A stretch of 64,000 bases of DNA from CAINVV01 sp963663675 (GCA_963663675.1 OY760498.1:1798001-1862000); one strand, 5' to 3'. Shown: positions 1 through 10,600, numbered from the stretch's first letter. The notes: a model not told the origin generated them from the sequence alone. Translations and numbers: made by a program.

Positions 1-1255
1 ATTCATACCAGAGTTCCGGTTCAGGATAATGGCAGGTTCTTACTGTGTTAATATTGAACTGTTTCATCAGTGAGAGGTCCTTCATCATGGTTTCCTTGTC
101 GACGACATGACCGTTTACCTGGTGATGCTCATGCATATTAACCCCCTTGACATATATTTTGCGGCCATTGACGCATAGGTTGCCGTTTTTGAACTCTACT
201 TTCCTGAATCCGATTTTACAGCCTTCTGTCTCAATAATTTTACCGCTTTGATCTTTCAGAGTTATAATCAGCTGATACAGATTGGGTTTCTCGGCGCTCC
301 ACACTTGCACCTTAGGCAGGATAGAAGCAAACTTGAGTTCGTTGAGGTTTGTGAAACAGACCAGTTTTGAACTTTTATTGAACACTTCTTTACCATCTTT
401 TGATACCCTGGCTTCGACAATGACAGGCTGGTTGGATGGGGTGGAATTTCTGATCTTGAGATCAAGGTTAAATAACCCGTTTTGATATTTGGCATCGAGT
501 GAGGCAGTGCTTCTGAAGTCGTACAAATGCACGCTATTTCTTGCCAGAAGGAAGACATCACGGGTAATACCGCTCATTCTGAAAAAGTCCTGGTCTTCCA
601 GGTAAGATCCGTCACTCCACCTGAAAATCTGCACTGCCAAAAGATTTTTACCTTCTTGCAGGTAGTTGGTTATGTTGAATTCGGATGGGGTCTTGCTGTC
701 TTCGCTGTAACCGACACGTTTACCGTTTACCCAAACGTAACTGGCCGAACCCGCCGCCCCGAAATGGAGGATAATTTGTTTCCCTTTCCATCGCGGAGAA
801 ATTTCAAAGGTGGTGCGGTATGAACCTACCGGATTGTGATCTCCCTGTATAGTTGGAGGAGTTGCCGGGTGAGGATAGGTGATGTTTGTATAGATAGGAT
901 AATCATACCCTTTAAGTTCCCAGTTGGACGGTACATCTATCAGATCCCATTTGGCATCATCAAAAGCAGGTTTAAAAAAACCGTCAGGCCTGAGACCAGG
1001 ATTGTTGACGAGGTTGAATTTCCATTTCCCGTTCAGGCACAGGTAAAATGGGGAGGCGGTGTAGTCGTTGACCGCAACCTTTGCTTCTTTGTCGTACGGG
1101 ACAAAAGTCGCATGTGGAGCTTCCCGGTTAATTTCATTGATGCGCTGATTTTCCCATGCATTATTATATTCATTGTCAGATAATTGAGCGTAGCATACTC
1201 CGATTACAAAGAACGTCAGGATTTGGATGAACAAAAAAGATAATAATTTTTTCAT
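1..1255 (-). CDS. GH2 beta-galactosidase-like glycoside hydrolase, N-terminal part
   Basis: The gene enters from its ATG at 1255 and runs off the left edge, so 418 residues are visible and the C-terminus is missing. A Sec signal peptide (hydrophobic core, then CYAQ) is followed by a jelly-roll sugar-binding domain (about residues 50-215, with typical strings such as VNGKRVGYSEDSKTPSEF), an Ig-like sandwich (about 218-325), and the start of the TIM barrel with GVNMHEHH and NTVRTCHYPEPELWYE, which match the GH2 LacZ signatures. In this family the acid/base and nucleophile glutamates lie further on, outside the window, so activity cannot be judged. It is the second gene after the GH78 enzyme, 11 bp downstream, and probably shares its transcript. 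Beta-galactosidase is the likely activity, but other GH2 specificities remain possible. Confidence 0.9.
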   Translation of the reverse strand, partial: MKKLLSFLFIQILTFFVIGVCYAQLSDNEYNNAWENQRINEINREAPHATFVPYDKEAKVAVNDYTASPFYLCLNGKWKFNLVNNPGLRPDGFFKPAFDDAKWDLIDVPSNWELKGYDYPIYTNITYPHPATPPTIQGDHNPVGSYRTTFEISPRWKGKQIILHFGAAGSASYVWVNGKRVGYSEDSKTPSEFNITNYLQEGKNLLAVQIFRWSDGSYLEDQDFFRMSGITRDVFLLARNSVHLYDFRSTASLDAKYQNGLFNLDLKIRNSTPSNQPVIVEARVSKDGKEVFNKSSKLVCFTNLNELKFASILPKVQVWSAEKPNLYQLIITLKDQSGKIIETEGCKIGFRKVEFKNGNLCVNGRKIYVKGVNMHEHHQVNGHVVDKETMMKDLSLMKQFNINTVRTCHYPEPELWYE

Positions 1256-1266
1256 TACTGATTCGA

Positions 1267-3945
1267 TTAAAAAGTGAAATGATAACTACCGGAGGATAGT
1301 GAGAGTGTTACAGCAGAATTATCAGCATTAATTATTTTGATAAATGGATTTTTTTCAATTGGCAAGTTATTTTCTTTTATGCTTTTTGCAGGGAGAACCA
1401 AAGTCGCGGTACTGTTGGGCGGAATTGTGACTGAATATTCCAGTTTTTCCCTGTTTTTCGTCCAGCCTGAAATAATTGTCCCGTAAGGACCCGTGTGGGA
1501 TGCTTCAAAATGATTCAGTCCTTTAACAAAATGAGGTTCCAGGAGAATATTTTTAAAACCGGGAAAGGCAGGATCAGGGCGTATTCCGCCAAGAGCTTTG
1601 TAAAACCAGGCATTTATTTCTCCGAACATAATATGGTTGAGCGAGATGTCGGACTTGGCATCGATAGGCCAGTTTTCGTACAGTGTGGTGGCACCGTTGA
1701 CGATCCACCAACCCCAGGACGGATAAGTTTCCTGTGAAGCAATCTTGTAGGCAATATCTGCATAACCGTTTTCGCTGAGTGCATTCAAAAGGGCCTTGGT
1801 GCCCAGAAGGCCCACATCCAGATGGAAATTATCGGCTTCAACCCTTTTTGCCAGGTTGGCTGCTACAATGGCCTTTTTATCATCAGGAACAACATCCCAG
1901 AACAGAGGCGCAGCAAGTTCGGTCTGAAATCCTGAAGCATATATTCCTGTTGCTGAATTCAGAAATTTGTCATTGATGGCTTTTTTAATTCTTTCTGCCA
2001 GTTTGGTATAGTGTTCATAATCATCCATTTTGTTAAACATCTTTGCCGTGCTGGCCAGAATAATGGCATCTGTGTAATAATAACAAGAGGAAGTAAGTTC
2101 CCTGCTGGCCTTTGACCTGACGGGAATCCAGTCGCCTAATCCCCAGTCGGTTAGATTGTTTACACTAATCCGGTCAATATAATCAACATATCTTTTGATG
2201 TTGTCATACGTTTGTTTTAAAAGGCGGCTGTCACCGTAGAACTTGTAGACATTCCAGGGAATAATTGCCAGTGAGCTGGTCCAGTCAGGACCGTTTGCCC
2301 AGTCGTAACCCCAGCCCGAAGTGGGGATAATATTTGGAAGGACCCCATTCGGTTGTTGTTCATCACGGTGGTCGGCCAGCCATTTCTCATAGACTGTGAT
2401 GCCGTCAAAGTTAAATAACCCTGTTTCTACGGATATCTGTCCGTCTCCGGTCCAGCCGTTTTTTTCCCTTTGCGGGCAATCAGTCGGGTAGCCGAACAGG
2501 TTGGACAGGTAAGAGTTGTTGGCAGCCCACCAGATTTTGTTCAGGGTAGGGTTTGAACTTTCAATCTTTCCTATGGCTGGTACGTCACTATGCATAAAGT
2601 AGCCGGTCACACTGTTTTTTGACAGTTCAAGCGGCTTATTGGCCGAGACTTCAATATACTGGAATCCCTTGTAGTTGAAATGGGGTGAAAAAGTTTCCTC
2701 ACCATCTCCTTTTAGAGTGTAAATATCTGTTCCATAAGGATCTGAATTATCTGTCGGACGGTAATGAGCGTCGATGTTAGATTGGTCCACCCTGCCATTC
2801 TGGTAAAGCCTTTCGCCATGTTTAAGCCCTACCACAGTACCAGGAAGGCCTTTCATGGTAATTTTGCTTATTCCGGCAATGTTCCTGCCCAAATTGAAAA
2901 CATAGAGAGAATCACTGAATTTTCGCATGCTCTGTGCCTGGATCGCTGTAGTTGCCCGGATTGGACTAAGCTGTTGTGATACAATGTTTTGGGATGGAGA
3001 CGCCGTCAGTTTGGCATTGACCCATTTGGAATCATCAAAACCAGGAGTACTCCATCCCGGTTTTTCGAGGTTGTCATCCTGATGTTCCCCAGTATAGATA
3101 CTGTTGAAAATAATGGGACTTAATGCTGTCTTCCAGCTTGTTCCGGAGGATATTGTCTGGACTGTTCCGTCTGCATAAGTGATCCTCAGATCCAGGCAGA
3201 ATTTTGGCCTGGCCCGCCAGGGTGCCTTGTCGAAGTACCATACGGCTGTAGACTGAAGGTTGAACCATCCGTTTCCCAGTAGGATTCCTATGGCATTTTT
3301 CCCTTCCTTGAGATAGGGTGTCACATCATGAACAAGGTATAAAGTCCGGCGGTCAAACCTGGTGTACATCGGATCCAGCATGTGATCGCCGACTTTCTTT
3401 CCGTTCAGGTACAATTCGAAAAGTCCGCCAACTGCTACATAGGCCCTGGCAGAAACCACCTGTTTTTTCACATCTATCTCCTGCCTGAAATAGGGTGCAG
3501 GTTTCAGGGCGATATCCCTGGTGTCGGTGATCCATGCACCATGCCAGTTTTTTACCTCCATCATGCCGGTTTCAAAGGAAGCAACCGGATTATTCACACT
3601 TTCAGTGCCCTGTTGATCCCATGTTCTGATTTGCCAGTAATATTTTGTATAAGGATCAGGTTTTTTTCCTGAATAGATAATCAAAGTACTATCAGACAGT
3701 ACTTTGTGTGTATCCCACAGATTTCCTTTTCCTTGCGCCACCATTGAAGAATCAGTACCTACCACTACCCGGTATGCTGTCTGGAGGGCTCCCATCCGGT
3801 TATCATCCAGTTTCCAGGATAACCTCGGATTCGTAACGTCAATACCAAGGGGATTTTCAAGGTGCTCGCACTGTAATTTAACAGGAACCTGTTGCGCGCT
3901 CAGGTTAAAAGCAAGAAGAAGCAATGGAAGTAAATAAATTCTCAT
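1267..3945 (-). CDS. GH78 alpha-L-rhamnosidase, secreted
   Basis: This 892-residue protein begins with a signal peptide (LLLLAFNLSAQQ). The GH78 layout follows: an N-terminal fibronectin-like domain, a beta-sandwich carrying YLNGKKVGDHMLDP and GILLGNGWF, an (alpha/alpha)6 catalytic barrel, and a C-terminal beta domain. The catalytic loop reads TDCPQREKNGWTGD; D489, E494, W498 and D501 fit the conserved acidic/aromatic set of GH78, with E494 the expected general acid, although the loop is one residue shorter than the common form. The expected product is L-rhamnose released from periplasmic or surface oligosaccharides. It heads the operon with the GH2 gene, which suggests a galactose- and rhamnose-containing glycan such as a pectin side chain or a similar exopolysaccharide (inference). 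No SusC/SusD pair is visible. Confidence 0.93.
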   Translation of the reverse strand: MRIYLLPLLLLAFNLSAQQVPVKLQCEHLENPLGIDVTNPRLSWKLDDNRMGALQTAYRVVVGTDSSMVAQGKGNLWDTHKVLSDSTLIIYSGKKPDPYTKYYWQIRTWDQQGTESVNNPVASFETGMMEVKNWHGAWITDTRDIALKPAPYFRQEIDVKKQVVSARAYVAVGGLFELYLNGKKVGDHMLDPMYTRFDRRTLYLVHDVTPYLKEGKNAIGILLGNGWFNLQSTAVWYFDKAPWRARPKFCLDLRITYADGTVQTISSGTSWKTALSPIIFNSIYTGEHQDDNLEKPGWSTPGFDDSKWVNAKLTASPSQNIVSQQLSPIRATTAIQAQSMRKFSDSLYVFNLGRNIAGISKITMKGLPGTVVGLKHGERLYQNGRVDQSNIDAHYRPTDNSDPYGTDIYTLKGDGEETFSPHFNYKGFQYIEVSANKPLELSKNSVTGYFMHSDVPAIGKIESSNPTLNKIWWAANNSYLSNLFGYPTDCPQREKNGWTGDGQISVETGLFNFDGITVYEKWLADHRDEQQPNGVLPNIIPTSGWGYDWANGPDWTSSLAIIPWNVYKFYGDSRLLKQTYDNIKRYVDYIDRISVNNLTDWGLGDWIPVRSKASRELTSSCYYYTDAIILASTAKMFNKMDDYEHYTKLAERIKKAINDKFLNSATGIYASGFQTELAAPLFWDVVPDDKKAIVAANLAKRVEADNFHLDVGLLGTKALLNALSENGYADIAYKIASQETYPSWGWWIVNGATTLYENWPIDAKSDISLNHIMFGEINAWFYKALGGIRPDPAFPGFKNILLEPHFVKGLNHFEASHTGPYGTIISGWTKNREKLEYSVTIPPNSTATLVLPAKSIKENNLPIEKNPFIKIINADNSAVTLSLSSGSYHFTF

Positions 3946-4174
3946 CTGTTTAATTGAAAATTTGAATAATAATATCTAACATTTTAATTTAAGAATGAAA
4001 GTTTCCAGTTGTTTGGAACGATGTTGATCATAACCATTAAAACCCGTGACAATTATGGCTAAAAACAACAGAAAGATACCAGTGGATTTCCTCATTTTTT
4101 CGGGTATAATCAATCAAAATCAATTTTGCGGCCTGGTTGGTTTTCAGGCAAAGTCCGGTGAGTATTAAAGCATG

Positions 4175-4182
4175 CAAAGGTA
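4175..4182 (-). promoter_or_regulatory. Candidate -7 box for the GH78/GH2 operon
   Basis: The minus strand reads TACCTTTG, an exact match to the Bacteroidota -7 element TAnnTTTG. An imperfect -33 element (CTTG) lies 18 nt upstream. Transcription would start near 4168, giving a leader of about 220 nt before the GH78 start codon. Confidence 0.4.
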
Positions 4183-4342
4183 AATATTAACTTGCATTTT
4201 CAAGGTCGATTTTGATCAGTAATTTTAACTTTTTAAGCTTTCCGGGTGATTTCCAGTATTGGGAAAGGCATATGTAAATATTTGAATGTGTTTATTTTGT
4301 CAGACTTTTTAGGCTTGCATCCCATTTTTATGTGTACCAGGA

Positions 4343-4375
4343 TTTAAGTACTCCGTACAATATTTGATATATTTG
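4343..4375 (+). promoter_or_regulatory. Candidate promoter of the Nramp gene
   Basis: TTTA at 4343-4346 and TATATTTG at 4368-4375 are separated by 21 nt and fit the Bacteroidota -33/-7 pattern with one mismatch in the -33 box. The predicted start site (about 4381-4383) falls on or just past the first ATG (4380), which argues that translation may begin at the second methionine (4395). Confidence 0.45.
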
Positions 4376-4379
4376 CTTA

Positions 4380-5651
4380 ATGGACAAAAAGAAGATGGGT
4401 TTTTTTGATAACATAGACCGCAAGGATTACAGGCCAAAGTTCGGCGGACTCGAGATACTGAAGTATCTTGGTCCCGGACTGCTTGTTACGGTTGGTTTTA
4501 TCGACCCTGGAAATTGGGCTTCCAACCTTGCCGCCGGAGCAAATTTTGGTTATCTTTTGCTGTGGATGGTCACTTTTTCTACCATTATGCTGATTATGCT
4601 CCAGCACAACGTAGCGCATCTTGGTATCGCCACTGGTCTGTGTCTGTCGGAAGCCGCAACAAAATTCATCAGGCCGCGTTATTCAAAAGTCATACTATCC
4701 ACGGCAGTTCTTGCCTCAATTTCAACATCGCTTGCAGAAATATTGGGGGGCGCCATTGCTTTGAACATGCTTTTTGATGTACCCATCCGTGCAGCTTCGG
4801 TCATGGTTGTCATTTTTGTTCTTATTATGCTGTTTACCAATGGATACAAAATGATTGAGAAATGGATCATTGCCTTTGTTTCTGTAATCGGTCTTTCTTT
4901 TATCTATGAGTTGTCGCTGGTTCAAATAGACTGGGACAGTGCCATCCATTCATGGGTAACACCCTCCTTTCCAAAGGGATCCATGATAATTATCATGAGC
5001 GTGCTCGGGGCTGTAGTTATGCCTCATAACCTGTTTCTGCACAGTGAGATCATACAGAGCCGGCAATGGAACCTGGAGGATGAAAAGACCATCAAGAAGC
5101 AGCTGAATTATGAATTTCTTGATACACTCATATCCATGCTGGTTGGCTGGGCAATCAACAGTGCAATGATCCTGCTTGCCGCAGCCACGTTTTTCAAGGC
5201 TGGTAAGGTAGTATCTGAATTGCAGCAGGCACAGCTGTTACTGGCACCTTTGCTGGGAGTTCATTCAGCGATTGTTTTTGCGGTCGCCCTTTTGTTTGCC
5301 GGAATTGCTTCGACGATCACCTCAGGCATGGCGGCAGGATCTATTTTTTCCGGGATATTCCAGGAACCCTATGATATTAAGGACAACCACTCGCGTTTGG
5401 GAATTGCTATTTCGTTCGTGGCAGCGTTAATCCTTATTTTTGCCATATCCAATCCATTCAATGGCTTGATTTACTCTCAGATGTTGCTAAGTATCCAATT
5501 GCCAGTCACCATCTTTCTCCAGGTTTATCTCACTTCATCTGAAAAAGTAATGGGAAAATACAAAAACAGCAGGTTCAATGCCATTCTTCTCTATTCCGTA
5601 GGGGCGGTGGTTACCATGTTGAATATCGCCTTGCTGATAAGTTTCTTCTGA
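4380..5651 (+). CDS. Nramp-family divalent metal transporter
   Basis: The 423-residue inner-membrane protein has about eleven hydrophobic segments. The family signatures are both present: DPGN at 42-45 in the first membrane helix (GFIDPGNWASNLAAG) and MPH at 214-216 in the sixth helix (VMPHNLFLHSE). In Nramp/MntH proteins these residues line the Mn2+/Fe2+ site, and the D and M are both kept here. It is expected to import Mn2+ or Fe2+ with protons. It is monocistronic, 45 nt before a lipoprotein gene on the same strand. The first ATG at 4380 sits almost on the predicted transcription start, so ATG 4395 (MGFFDNID) may be the true start; no clear ribosome binding site decides this. Metal specificity cannot be told from the sequence. 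Confidence 0.93.
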   Translation: MDKKKMGFFDNIDRKDYRPKFGGLEILKYLGPGLLVTVGFIDPGNWASNLAAGANFGYLLLWMVTFSTIMLIMLQHNVAHLGIATGLCLSEAATKFIRPRYSKVILSTAVLASISTSLAEILGGAIALNMLFDVPIRAASVMVVIFVLIMLFTNGYKMIEKWIIAFVSVIGLSFIYELSLVQIDWDSAIHSWVTPSFPKGSMIIIMSVLGAVVMPHNLFLHSEIIQSRQWNLEDEKTIKKQLNYEFLDTLISMLVGWAINSAMILLAAATFFKAGKVVSELQQAQLLLAPLLGVHSAIVFAVALLFAGIASTITSGMAAGSIFSGIFQEPYDIKDNHSRLGIAISFVAALILIFAISNPFNGLIYSQMLLSIQLPVTIFLQVYLTSSEKVMGKYKNSRFNAILLYSVGAVVTMLNIALLISFF

Positions 5652-5720
5652 TTTTTATGGAAGACTTCCTTAACCAGAACTGTTCATTTTTAAGTATTGA
5701 ATCGAATAATTTACCTGATC

Positions 5721-6821
5721 ATGTATTGGAAAATCGTTGTCTTTTTGTCGCTTTTCAGTTTGCTGTCCTGTTCAAAAGATCATGACACCACAGACAATAC
5801 GCAGCAATCTTCAACACTTTATTTTCCACCCGATGGTACAGGCATATGGGAATCTGTCACACCACAGTCACTTGGATGGAATACTGCTTCAATCCCTGAT
5901 CTTGAGAAACTGCTTCAGGATAATGGTACAAGGGCCTTCATACTTCTGAAGGATGGTAAAATTGTTTTGGAGAAATATTATGGTAAAAATCTGACAGGAC
6001 TGGCTGCCTTCAGTCAAACTGCTTTATGGTATTGGGCTTCAGCCGGGAAAACGCTGACCTCATTCACTGTTGGAATGGCCCAGGAAGATGAATTTCTTTC
6101 TATTCAGGATAAATCCTCCAAATACCTGGGAACTGGCTGGACTTCACTTCCAATTCAACAGGAAGCTCAGATTACAGTCCTTCATCAGCTTACCATGACC
6201 ACCGGATTGAATGACGGTGTCCCACAAAGTCATGGCATAAGCCCCGGTGATTTAATTTACAAGGCTGTTCCAGGAACACGCTGGGCTTATCACAATGGTC
6301 CTTATACTTTGCTTGAAAAAGTTGTCGCCAATGCCACCGGCATGACATTTGAAACTTATTTCAAATCTAAGCTGACAGATAAAATTGGCATGGATGGATC
6401 ATGGCAATGGGTAGACAGTGACCATGTTTACTTTAGTACAGCTCGTTCAATGGCACGTTTTGGGCTGTTGATGCTCAACAACGGAGCATGGGGGAGTAAA
6501 AAAATTATAACTGACAGCAACTATTTCCGTGAAATGGTAAATACCTCTCAGCAGTTGAACAAAAGTTACGGGTACCTGTGGTGGCTCAACGGCAAGGAGT
6601 CGTTTATGATACCTGAAACCCAGATTGTATTTCCGGGAAGCATTTCACCGGCCGGACCGGCTGATATGTTTTCAGGCATTGGTAAAAACGGGCAGTACGT
6701 AAGTATTGTCCCATCAAAGAATATTGTTTTAGTCCGTATGGGGGAGAGTCCGGAAAGTGTGCAAGTCCCGTTTATGTTTCTGAATGACATCTGGATTAAA
6801 CTGAATCAAATAATCAAATGA
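5721..6821 (+). CDS. Serine hydrolase of the beta-lactamase class C/PBP fold, lipoprotein
   Basis: I start the gene at ATG 5721 (MYWKIVVFLSLFSLLSC), because this gives a clean lipoprotein signal with lipobox LLSC; the in-frame TTG 24 nt upstream adds nothing. The 366-residue protein carries the SxxK motif as S107-A-G-K110 and a YxN-like motif as Y190-H-N192 (WAYHNGPYTLLEKV), both typical of the AmpC-like serine hydrolase family. It sits in the periplasm or on the outer membrane. Family members include D-aminopeptidases, esterases and class C beta-lactamases; nothing here shows resistance function. It converges with the ABC permease gene 13 nt away. Confidence 0.88.
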   Translation: MYWKIVVFLSLFSLLSCSKDHDTTDNTQQSSTLYFPPDGTGIWESVTPQSLGWNTASIPDLEKLLQDNGTRAFILLKDGKIVLEKYYGKNLTGLAAFSQTALWYWASAGKTLTSFTVGMAQEDEFLSIQDKSSKYLGTGWTSLPIQQEAQITVLHQLTMTTGLNDGVPQSHGISPGDLIYKAVPGTRWAYHNGPYTLLEKVVANATGMTFETYFKSKLTDKIGMDGSWQWVDSDHVYFSTARSMARFGLLMLNNGAWGSKKIITDSNYFREMVNTSQQLNKSYGYLWWLNGKESFMIPETQIVFPGSISPAGPADMFSGIGKNGQYVSIVPSKNIVLVRMGESPESVQVPFMFLNDIWIKLNQIIK

Positions 6822-6834
6822 TCGGATTCACGGA

Positions 6835-7566
6835 TTATTTCAGGAATTTTTCCCTTCTCTGAAGGTTCGTCAATCCGCCCAGCAGGAATACCACACTGCC
6901 AATGGCCAAAAAGATCCTGTTTTTTTGTGAAATCTGTGCCCAAACCATTTCATTCATTCGCTGAGGAATACTATAGGGGTTGTGCAAAACATTGTACTGT
7001 GTATTTTCCAGCCAATTGCTCATAAAGAGTAATGCGACACCAATGAGTATCATTACCACAGCTGTTCCGTTTCCGTTTTTCACGATTGTCGAAACCAAAA
7101 ATGCCAGGCATCCGAGAAAGAAAACCGGAAACATCAGTTGAAAGGACATGTTGAATACCGGGTAAGGAGTCAGTCCGAAATAGCCTAGCCAGCAAAATAC
7201 ATACAAAATGGCCCAGGTAAGGAGAAAGATCATAAAAAGCCGGACCAGCCATACTTTGTAACGGTAATCAGGTATGCCGAACAGAATTTCAAGAATCCTG
7301 GAGTCCGCATCGTTCTGAATGCCAAAAACAGTAGGGTAGAAGACGAGCAAAATACCCGGTAAGAACAATATCCCGTAAACAGCAGAAGAATTGAACCCGG
7401 GATTGTTGAATACAAGTTGAATCGACAGTAACAGAAAAATTACCAGTGAGGCGAGAACAAACCAGAAAAAACGACCTGCAAAAATGATTTTAAGGTTGTA
7501 TCCGGCCAGTTTCAGCAACAGATTCATATTGTTCTTAAGACTTTTCTTTAATATTGCTTTATCCAT
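6835..7566 (-). CDS. ABC-2 type permease, small
   Basis: The 243-residue protein has six hydrophobic segments and little else (for example FFWFVLASLVIFLLLSIQLVF and LFMIFLLTWAILYVFCWLGYFG), which is the size and layout of ABC-2 export permeases. ATG at 7566 is chosen over the GTG at 7572. It is the last gene of the ABC-RND operon, 90 nt after the fused RND-ABC gene, and an imperfect hairpin lies in the gap. It has no ATPase of its own, so the ABC domain at the end of the neighbouring fusion protein, or the free ATPase at 21654-22550, would have to drive it (inference). Confidence 0.8.
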   Translation of the reverse strand: MDKAILKKSLKNNMNLLLKLAGYNLKIIFAGRFFWFVLASLVIFLLLSIQLVFNNPGFNSSAVYGILFLPGILLVFYPTVFGIQNDADSRILEILFGIPDYRYKVWLVRLFMIFLLTWAILYVFCWLGYFGLTPYPVFNMSFQLMFPVFFLGCLAFLVSTIVKNGNGTAVVMILIGVALLFMSNWLENTQYNVLHNPYSIPQRMNEMVWAQISQKNRIFLAIGSVVFLLGGLTNLQRREKFLK

Positions 7567-7604
7567 CTTCACAGAAATATCAAATATTACATTTTTGTAT
7601 TGTA

Positions 7605-7654
7605 AGTTATGAATTATGAGCTATTTGATGCAAATTAACTCATAACTCATAACT
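7605..7654 (-). repeat. Inverted repeat between the RND-ABC fusion and the permease
   Basis: Arms AGTTATGAATTATGAG (7605-7620) and CTCATAACTCATAACT (7639-7654) pair over 16 positions with one G-T wobble around an 18-nt loop. The site starts 2 nt after the stop codon of the fusion gene. There is no long T-run behind it, so it may be a weak terminator or an mRNA-stability element. The ACTCATA unit recurs near 29107 and at 31332-31488. Confidence 0.6.
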
Positions 7655-7656
7655 CA

Positions 7657-10600
7657 TTACTTCTTATTAAATCCCTTGAGTATGCAGAGATAGGCTTCCT
7701 CCAGCACGGGCTTGACTGAAATTGCATCCTCAGCAGGTTTCTCCACTGAAAGAAAGCGAATTTTGATCATGTCACCTTCACGCATATGATGAATTACCCT
7801 TTCTTTCATTGGGAAATTGTCGAAGTCCCTGGCTGGAATGGAAAACTGCCAGACGAATCCTTCAGCCAATTTTACCATATCGTTCGGATGACCGGTGTAG
7901 CAGAGTTCCCCGCGGTTTACAACCGCAACCTGGTTGCACGAACTCGAAATATCCTCGATAATGTGGGTAGAGAAAATGACGATCCGTTCGCGGCTCAATT
8001 CAACAAGAAGATTTCTGAACCTGATTCTTTCACGTGGGTCAAGTCCAGCGGTAGGTTCATCGACAACGAGTATTCTGGGCAAATGAAGTAAAATCTGCGC
8101 GATACCCATCCTTTGCTTCATACCACCCGAGAATCCGCCAATCTTTTCGTCTTTGCGGTCCCAAAGGTGCACCGAACTCAGAACGTACTCGATCCGATTG
8201 TGCCTGGCGTCCGTGTCAGTCAGCCCTTTAAGAATTGCCTGATAATCAAGAAATTCGTAAGCAGACATATTCTCATATGTACCAAATTCCTGTGGTAAAT
8301 ATCCTATAAGTCCCTGCAATTCCTCACGTTTTTCCTGTGTATCGATTCCGTTGATCCAGACTTTGCCATAGCTCTGTTCGTATATTCCGCAGATTACACG
8401 CATCATAGTAGATTTACCGGCTCCATTGGGGCCAAGCAAGCCTATCATTCCGGTATTGATTTCAAGTGAAACCCCTTTTAGTGCTTTAAACGGATCTCTT
8501 TTGCGTCCAATTACCGGCATCTGCTCAACAAGCTTGTAGAATATTCTTCTCAGTCGGGCAAAACGTCCCTTAAGCCTTTCAATATTCACGTTATCACGGT
8601 AGAGCCTACCTGCGGTGGTATCAACAGCCAGGATGAAATACCAGATTGAGCCAATAATTGTCACTGATACGATGTTTTCCCACTTAAAATAAAGGAGTAT
8701 CAAAGTTAGCATTGGCAATCCCCAATACAGAACTTTGAAACCTGTATTCGCCAGTTTTTCCTTCCACTTCTTATCTTCTTTCTGAGCCCTGAAATTTAGA
8801 AATTCCGCAATTGGACCCCACATGCCGAGAATCATTAGGTAAGAAAGTACCGCAAAAACCAAGGCATATAAACTGTTTTCCAAATAGAAGAAGCTAAAGT
8901 AGATCATAAAGCCCAGCAATGGAATCTGCCAGATAAACAGGTCAAAATCAGTAATTTTTCTGTAGTTTTTGATGTGACCCGCCCGTTCTCTTATGTTTCG
9001 GTTACCTTTCCATTCCCTGGCAAAACGACTTCCCCAGTCGTAAATCTTAACCAGGTTTTCAATTTTAATGGTGATTTGCTTATTGGGGTCGATAACCGTC
9101 TCTTTTGCTTTTCGCAAGCTGTTCATGATAAACCAGGTGGTTCCGGGAACGAAAATGACGAGAGCGACTGTATCCAGCATTTTCCACAAGAAATCATCTA
9201 CTTTCGTGTAAATCAGGATTAGGCCTGTTACAAATAGGATTATTTGAACGATTTTTAGTTTCCAGTTCAATTCTTTTATCCAGTTCAGCGATGTCTCAAG
9301 TCCGGAATAGAAAGTTGGGATAAATACCAGTGTAAGCAGCGTGCTTAAAGTCAAACCACCAATAACGGTAACGGCAAAAGGAGCTCCGATTGCACCTACA
9401 TATTCATTATCCCCCATGGCCAGCGGTAACATAGCTGCGCTGGTGGCAATAGCGGTGATTAAGATTGGACGGAGCCTTGACATTCCAGCCATCATCAATG
9501 CACGGTTTTTCTTGTATCCGCGACTTCGAAGAATCTGGGTATAGTCGATAAGGATAATACCGTTGTTGACAACAACACCGATCAAAATCAAAAATCCAAT
9601 CAGGGTGTTGGCACTGAATAGGGAGTTGTGTGTGAATATCAGTGCAAGGAATGACCCAATCGCAGCAAGAGGGATGGAAAACATCAGGACAAACGGCGTC
9701 GACAATGACTCAAATACTGAAGCCATTATCATGAATATCAAGAAGAAAGCAGCAAGAATCAAAAAGTAGAAATCCTTGAGGGTATCTTCTTCATGGATCA
9801 CCTGAGTGGCAATGCCCGTAGGCAGATTATAGTTTTCAACAATTTTGTCAACCTCAGCCCTGTATGATTCAAGCAATTCTTTTGATTGCTGCGCTGCATC
9901 TACGAACCTGTAAACTACTTCTATCTGTTTCTCCTGGTTCACCCTGGTTATCGTTGCATAACCTGATGACAAAACAATATCGCTGATGTTTTGCAGTTCA
10001 TGAAGACCTCCATTTGTATCCGCAATCGGAAGTGTCCTCAGGTCAAAGGCAGTCCTGTTCTTCTTGGCTTCTTCTGCAGTTTGTCCTTTTTTGGGCATCT
10101 CCTTGATAGTGATATCATACTGTTCGTTGCCCTGCTTATAGGGGATGGTTGTTACAATCTCTTTGCTGAAGGAGTTTAATTCTCCCGAAATGCTTGCAAG
10201 TGATACATCATATGAATTCATCAGCAAAGGATTGAACATCAGATGTACCTCAGGCCTGTTGTTGGAATAGCTTACCCTTACAGAATTCATGGACTCAAGT
10301 CCTTGCAGAAAGTACTGTAAATCAGAGGCTACATTCTTCATTACTTCAAAATCCTCCCCTTTGATGACAATGCGTTCCTGGTTGACACCCAGTCCCATCA
10401 TCGACATGAAATTTCCTGATCCTGAACTGGTCATTGGCATTCCGCCTCCTATGCTGTTACTTCCTGTTGAAGAGGCGTCAGCAATATCAGTGGTTCCGCC
10501 CGGAACATTATTCACTTTATTTTTTACTTCATCACGTATTTGTGAAAGCGAGCGTTTTTTGATTTTCTTATAATCCTCTTTCAGTAAAACGGTGACTACT

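Larger units (their letters stand above)
3946..4379. other. 434-bp divergent intergenic region
   Basis: The region separates the GH78/GH2 operon from the Nramp gene. It is AT-rich and holds a candidate promoter for each side (listed separately). A 36-codon plus-strand reading frame near 4051 has no recognisable features and I do not call it a gene. I see no RNA structure of a known riboswitch class. Confidence 0.6.

Noticed and set aside
1..3945. Canonical polysaccharide utilisation locus
   Set aside because: Glycoside hydrolases are present, but no SusC/SusD pair or hybrid two-component regulator is found within the window.
4051..4164. 36-codon plus-strand reading frame in the GH78/Nramp intergenic region
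   Set aside because: No ribosome binding site, promoter or protein-like pattern; likely chance.
5721..6821. Antibiotic-resistance class C beta-lactamase
   Set aside because: The fold and SxxK fit the wide serine hydrolase family, but no feature separates a true beta-lactamase from an esterase or peptidase.
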